Positions 4,244 through 5,557 of a stretch of 5,557 bases of DNA are shown piece after piece; position 1 is the first letter of the stretch, and each line of letters begins with the position of its first letter. The position numbers and the translations under genes are program-made. Where the stretch lies: contig JARGNC010000157.1 of assembly GCA_029212425.1 (NCBI GenBank), forward strand, positions 1 to 5,557, written 5' to 3'. The stretch comes from Phycisphaerales bacterium (GTDB lineage Bacteria > Planctomycetota > Phycisphaerae > Phycisphaerales > UBA1924). Under the pieces are notes generated by a model. That model saw only the letters and a list, made by a program, of their open reading frames with translations, was not told where the DNA came from and did not search any database.

Positions 4244-5557
4244 ATGCCTGCTGTTTTTCCGTTCTGTGCTGTCGAATACAACCAAGGTGCTGGGGATGTA
4301 TCTGGGGTGATTGCTCCGCCTTATGATGTTTTGGATAAGTCGCAGAAGCAGGCGCTTCTGGATGGGGACGCGAACAACATTGTCGGGATTGATTTGCCTC
4401 ATGTTCCTGCAAAGGAGCTTGGTCCGAAATCGGAGTATGAAGCGGCTGGTGATGCGTATCGGGGGATGCTTGAGTCTGGTGTGTTGACCAAGCGGGAGAC
4501 TCCCGCGATGTTTGCGTATCGGCAGAGCTTTGAGTTTGAGGGCAAGTCGTACCAGCGGTGCGGGATGGCGGCGACTGTTGAGACTGTGCCGTTTGGCGAA
4601 CGCGAGGGCGGGGGGATCTTGGCGCATGAGCAGACCTTTGGTGGTCCGAAGGAGGACCGCAAGGCGCTGATGGAAGCGACGGCGTGTCAGACATCGCCGA
4701 TCTTTGGGCTGCATCCGGATGAGGATGGGGCGGCGACGGGGATCGTTCGGGATGTGATGGCTTCGCGTGAGCCTGATGTGACGGCGAAGATGGATGATGG
4801 TGTCTTGCAGGAAGTGTGGGCGATTGATGATGACGCGACGATCAAGTCGTATCAGGATGCACTTGCGGGTGAGGATGTGTTTGTTGCGGATGGTCACCAT
4901 CGGTACAACACAGCGCTCAACTATCTGCAATCGTTGATCGAGAAAGATGGCGATGTTGCGGCGGATCATCCGGCGCTGCGCACGATGATGGTGCTTGTCT
5001 CGATGGCTGATCCTGGGCTTGCGATCGGACCGACGCATCGGGTGCTTGGTGGGATGAAGGATTACGATATTGATGCGTTCCAGGACGCGAGTGCAGGATT
5101 GCTGAATATCGAGGCGATCGACAACAATCCGCAGAACTTCCTTTCGCAGATGAACGATCTTGCGGAGCGCGAGAAGACGAATGTGTTCGGGATTTATGAC
5201 TACGCGACTGGGCTTTGCTTTGGGGCTTGGCCTGCGATTTCTGATCCGCTGGAGGACCGCTTCCCGGAGCAGTCTCAGGCGTGGCGTGGGCTTGATGTTG
5301 CGATTATCCAGCACTTGATTGTGGATGAGATTTGTTCACCTGAACTCAACGGCGGTGAAGCGGTGAAGTGGGCGTTCCCGCACTCGATTGATGAGGTGCT
5401 TGCGATTGGGCGTGGGGATGAGACGGGGAGCTCGATTTCCGGTGGTGGGAAAGCGCAGGTGGCGATTATTGTTCGTCCGACGCCTTTGGATGCGGTGCGT
5501 GATATTTCGCGTGCTGGTGAGTTGATGCCTCAGAAGTCGACATTCTTTTATCCGAAG
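4244..5557 (+). CDS. DUF1015 family protein (3' end just outside window)
   Basis: The frame stays open from ATG 4244 to the right edge: 438 residues without a stop, and probably only a short tail is missing, since the family's closing MPQKSTFFYPK (428-438) is already present. Family signatures in order are VIAPPYDVL (22-30), AHEQTFGGPKEDR (127-139), SPIFGL (151-156), ADGHHRYNTAL (215-225), PTHRVL (263-268) and GLDVAIIQHLI (349-359). The His-rich ADGHHRY and the HEQT-GGPKEDR motif look like an active site, possibly metal- or phosphate-binding, but the biochemical role of DUF1015 is not established as far as I know. Elsewhere these genes often sit near serine-synthesis genes, which I recall without being able to check here. 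There is no signal peptide or membrane segment, so it is a soluble cytosolic protein. Codon and base use (G/T-rich coding strand) fits the right-hand side of the window. It is separated from the NERD gene by 175 bp and probably has its own promoter. Confidence 0.9.
   Translation, partial: MPAVFPFCAVEYNQGAGDVSGVIAPPYDVLDKSQKQALLDGDANNIVGIDLPHVPAKELGPKSEYEAAGDAYRGMLESGVLTKRETPAMFAYRQSFEFEGKSYQRCGMAATVETVPFGEREGGGILAHEQTFGGPKEDRKALMEATACQTSPIFGLHPDEDGAATGIVRDVMASREPDVTAKMDDGVLQEVWAIDDDATIKSYQDALAGEDVFVADGHHRYNTALNYLQSLIEKDGDVAADHPALRTMMVLVSMADPGLAIGPTHRVLGGMKDYDIDAFQDASAGLLNIEAIDNNPQNFLSQMNDLAEREKTNVFGIYDYATGLCFGAWPAISDPLEDRFPEQSQAWRGLDVAIIQHLIVDEICSPELNGGEAVKWAFPHSIDEVLAIGRGDETGSSISGGGKAQVAIIVRPTPLDAVRDISRAGELMPQKSTFFYPK

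Noticed and set aside
4193..5314. Long minus-strand open frame of 373 codons opposite the DUF1015 gene
   Set aside because: Its translation is a low-quality Arg/His/Ile-rich string with no family features, while the + strand frame matches DUF1015 motifs throughout. It is an antisense shadow.

Overview
The window looks like ordinary chromosomal DNA of a free-living bacterium. I favour a planctomycete, perhaps of the Phycisphaerae type. This rests on the style of the PurN protein (a Gly-Lys-Gly-Met insertion after the NIHPSLLP motif) and on the mix of genes, so it is a low-to-moderate confidence guess.

Layout, left to right. Positions 2-445 (+) hold the C-terminal 147 residues of a gene that starts before the window. 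It is fairly AT-rich and faintly resembles the chorismate-lyase (UbiC/DUF98) fold. It converges on a leftward block of four tightly packed genes (2923 down to 481): purQ, coaD, a hot-dog acyl-CoA thioesterase and purN. purQ and coaD overlap in an ATGA. purN most plausibly starts at a GTG two bases after the thioesterase stop. The block mixes two steps of purine synthesis (FGAR amidotransferase glutaminase, GAR transformylase) with CoA synthesis and CoA-thioester turnover. Diverging from purQ across 149 bp is an orphan NERD-domain nuclease-like gene (3073-4068, +) ending in two tandem four-cysteine zinc ribbons. After a 175-bp gap comes an almost complete DUF1015 family gene (4244 to beyond the right edge, +). 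No RNA genes, insertion sequences or CRISPR arrays are visible, and no gene-free stretch exceeds 300 bp.

Two signals are not explained by the genes. First, base skew of the + strand flips. It is strongly C>G from position 1 to about 1850, whichever strand is coding, and becomes G>C (with T>A) from about 2150 onward, again on genes of both orientations. The change falls inside intact coaD. A C-rich to G-rich change read 5' to 3' is the origin-type polarity whichever strand is displayed. Second, about 200-500 bp away, also inside coaD, lies a near-perfect palindrome at 1631-1650. Its 16-bp core differs at one base from the ParB-binding parS sequence TGTTCCACGTGGAACA. Together they suggest the window lies in, or was recently moved from, the origin-proximal partition region of a replicon, although no dnaA, parAB or DnaA boxes are visible here.
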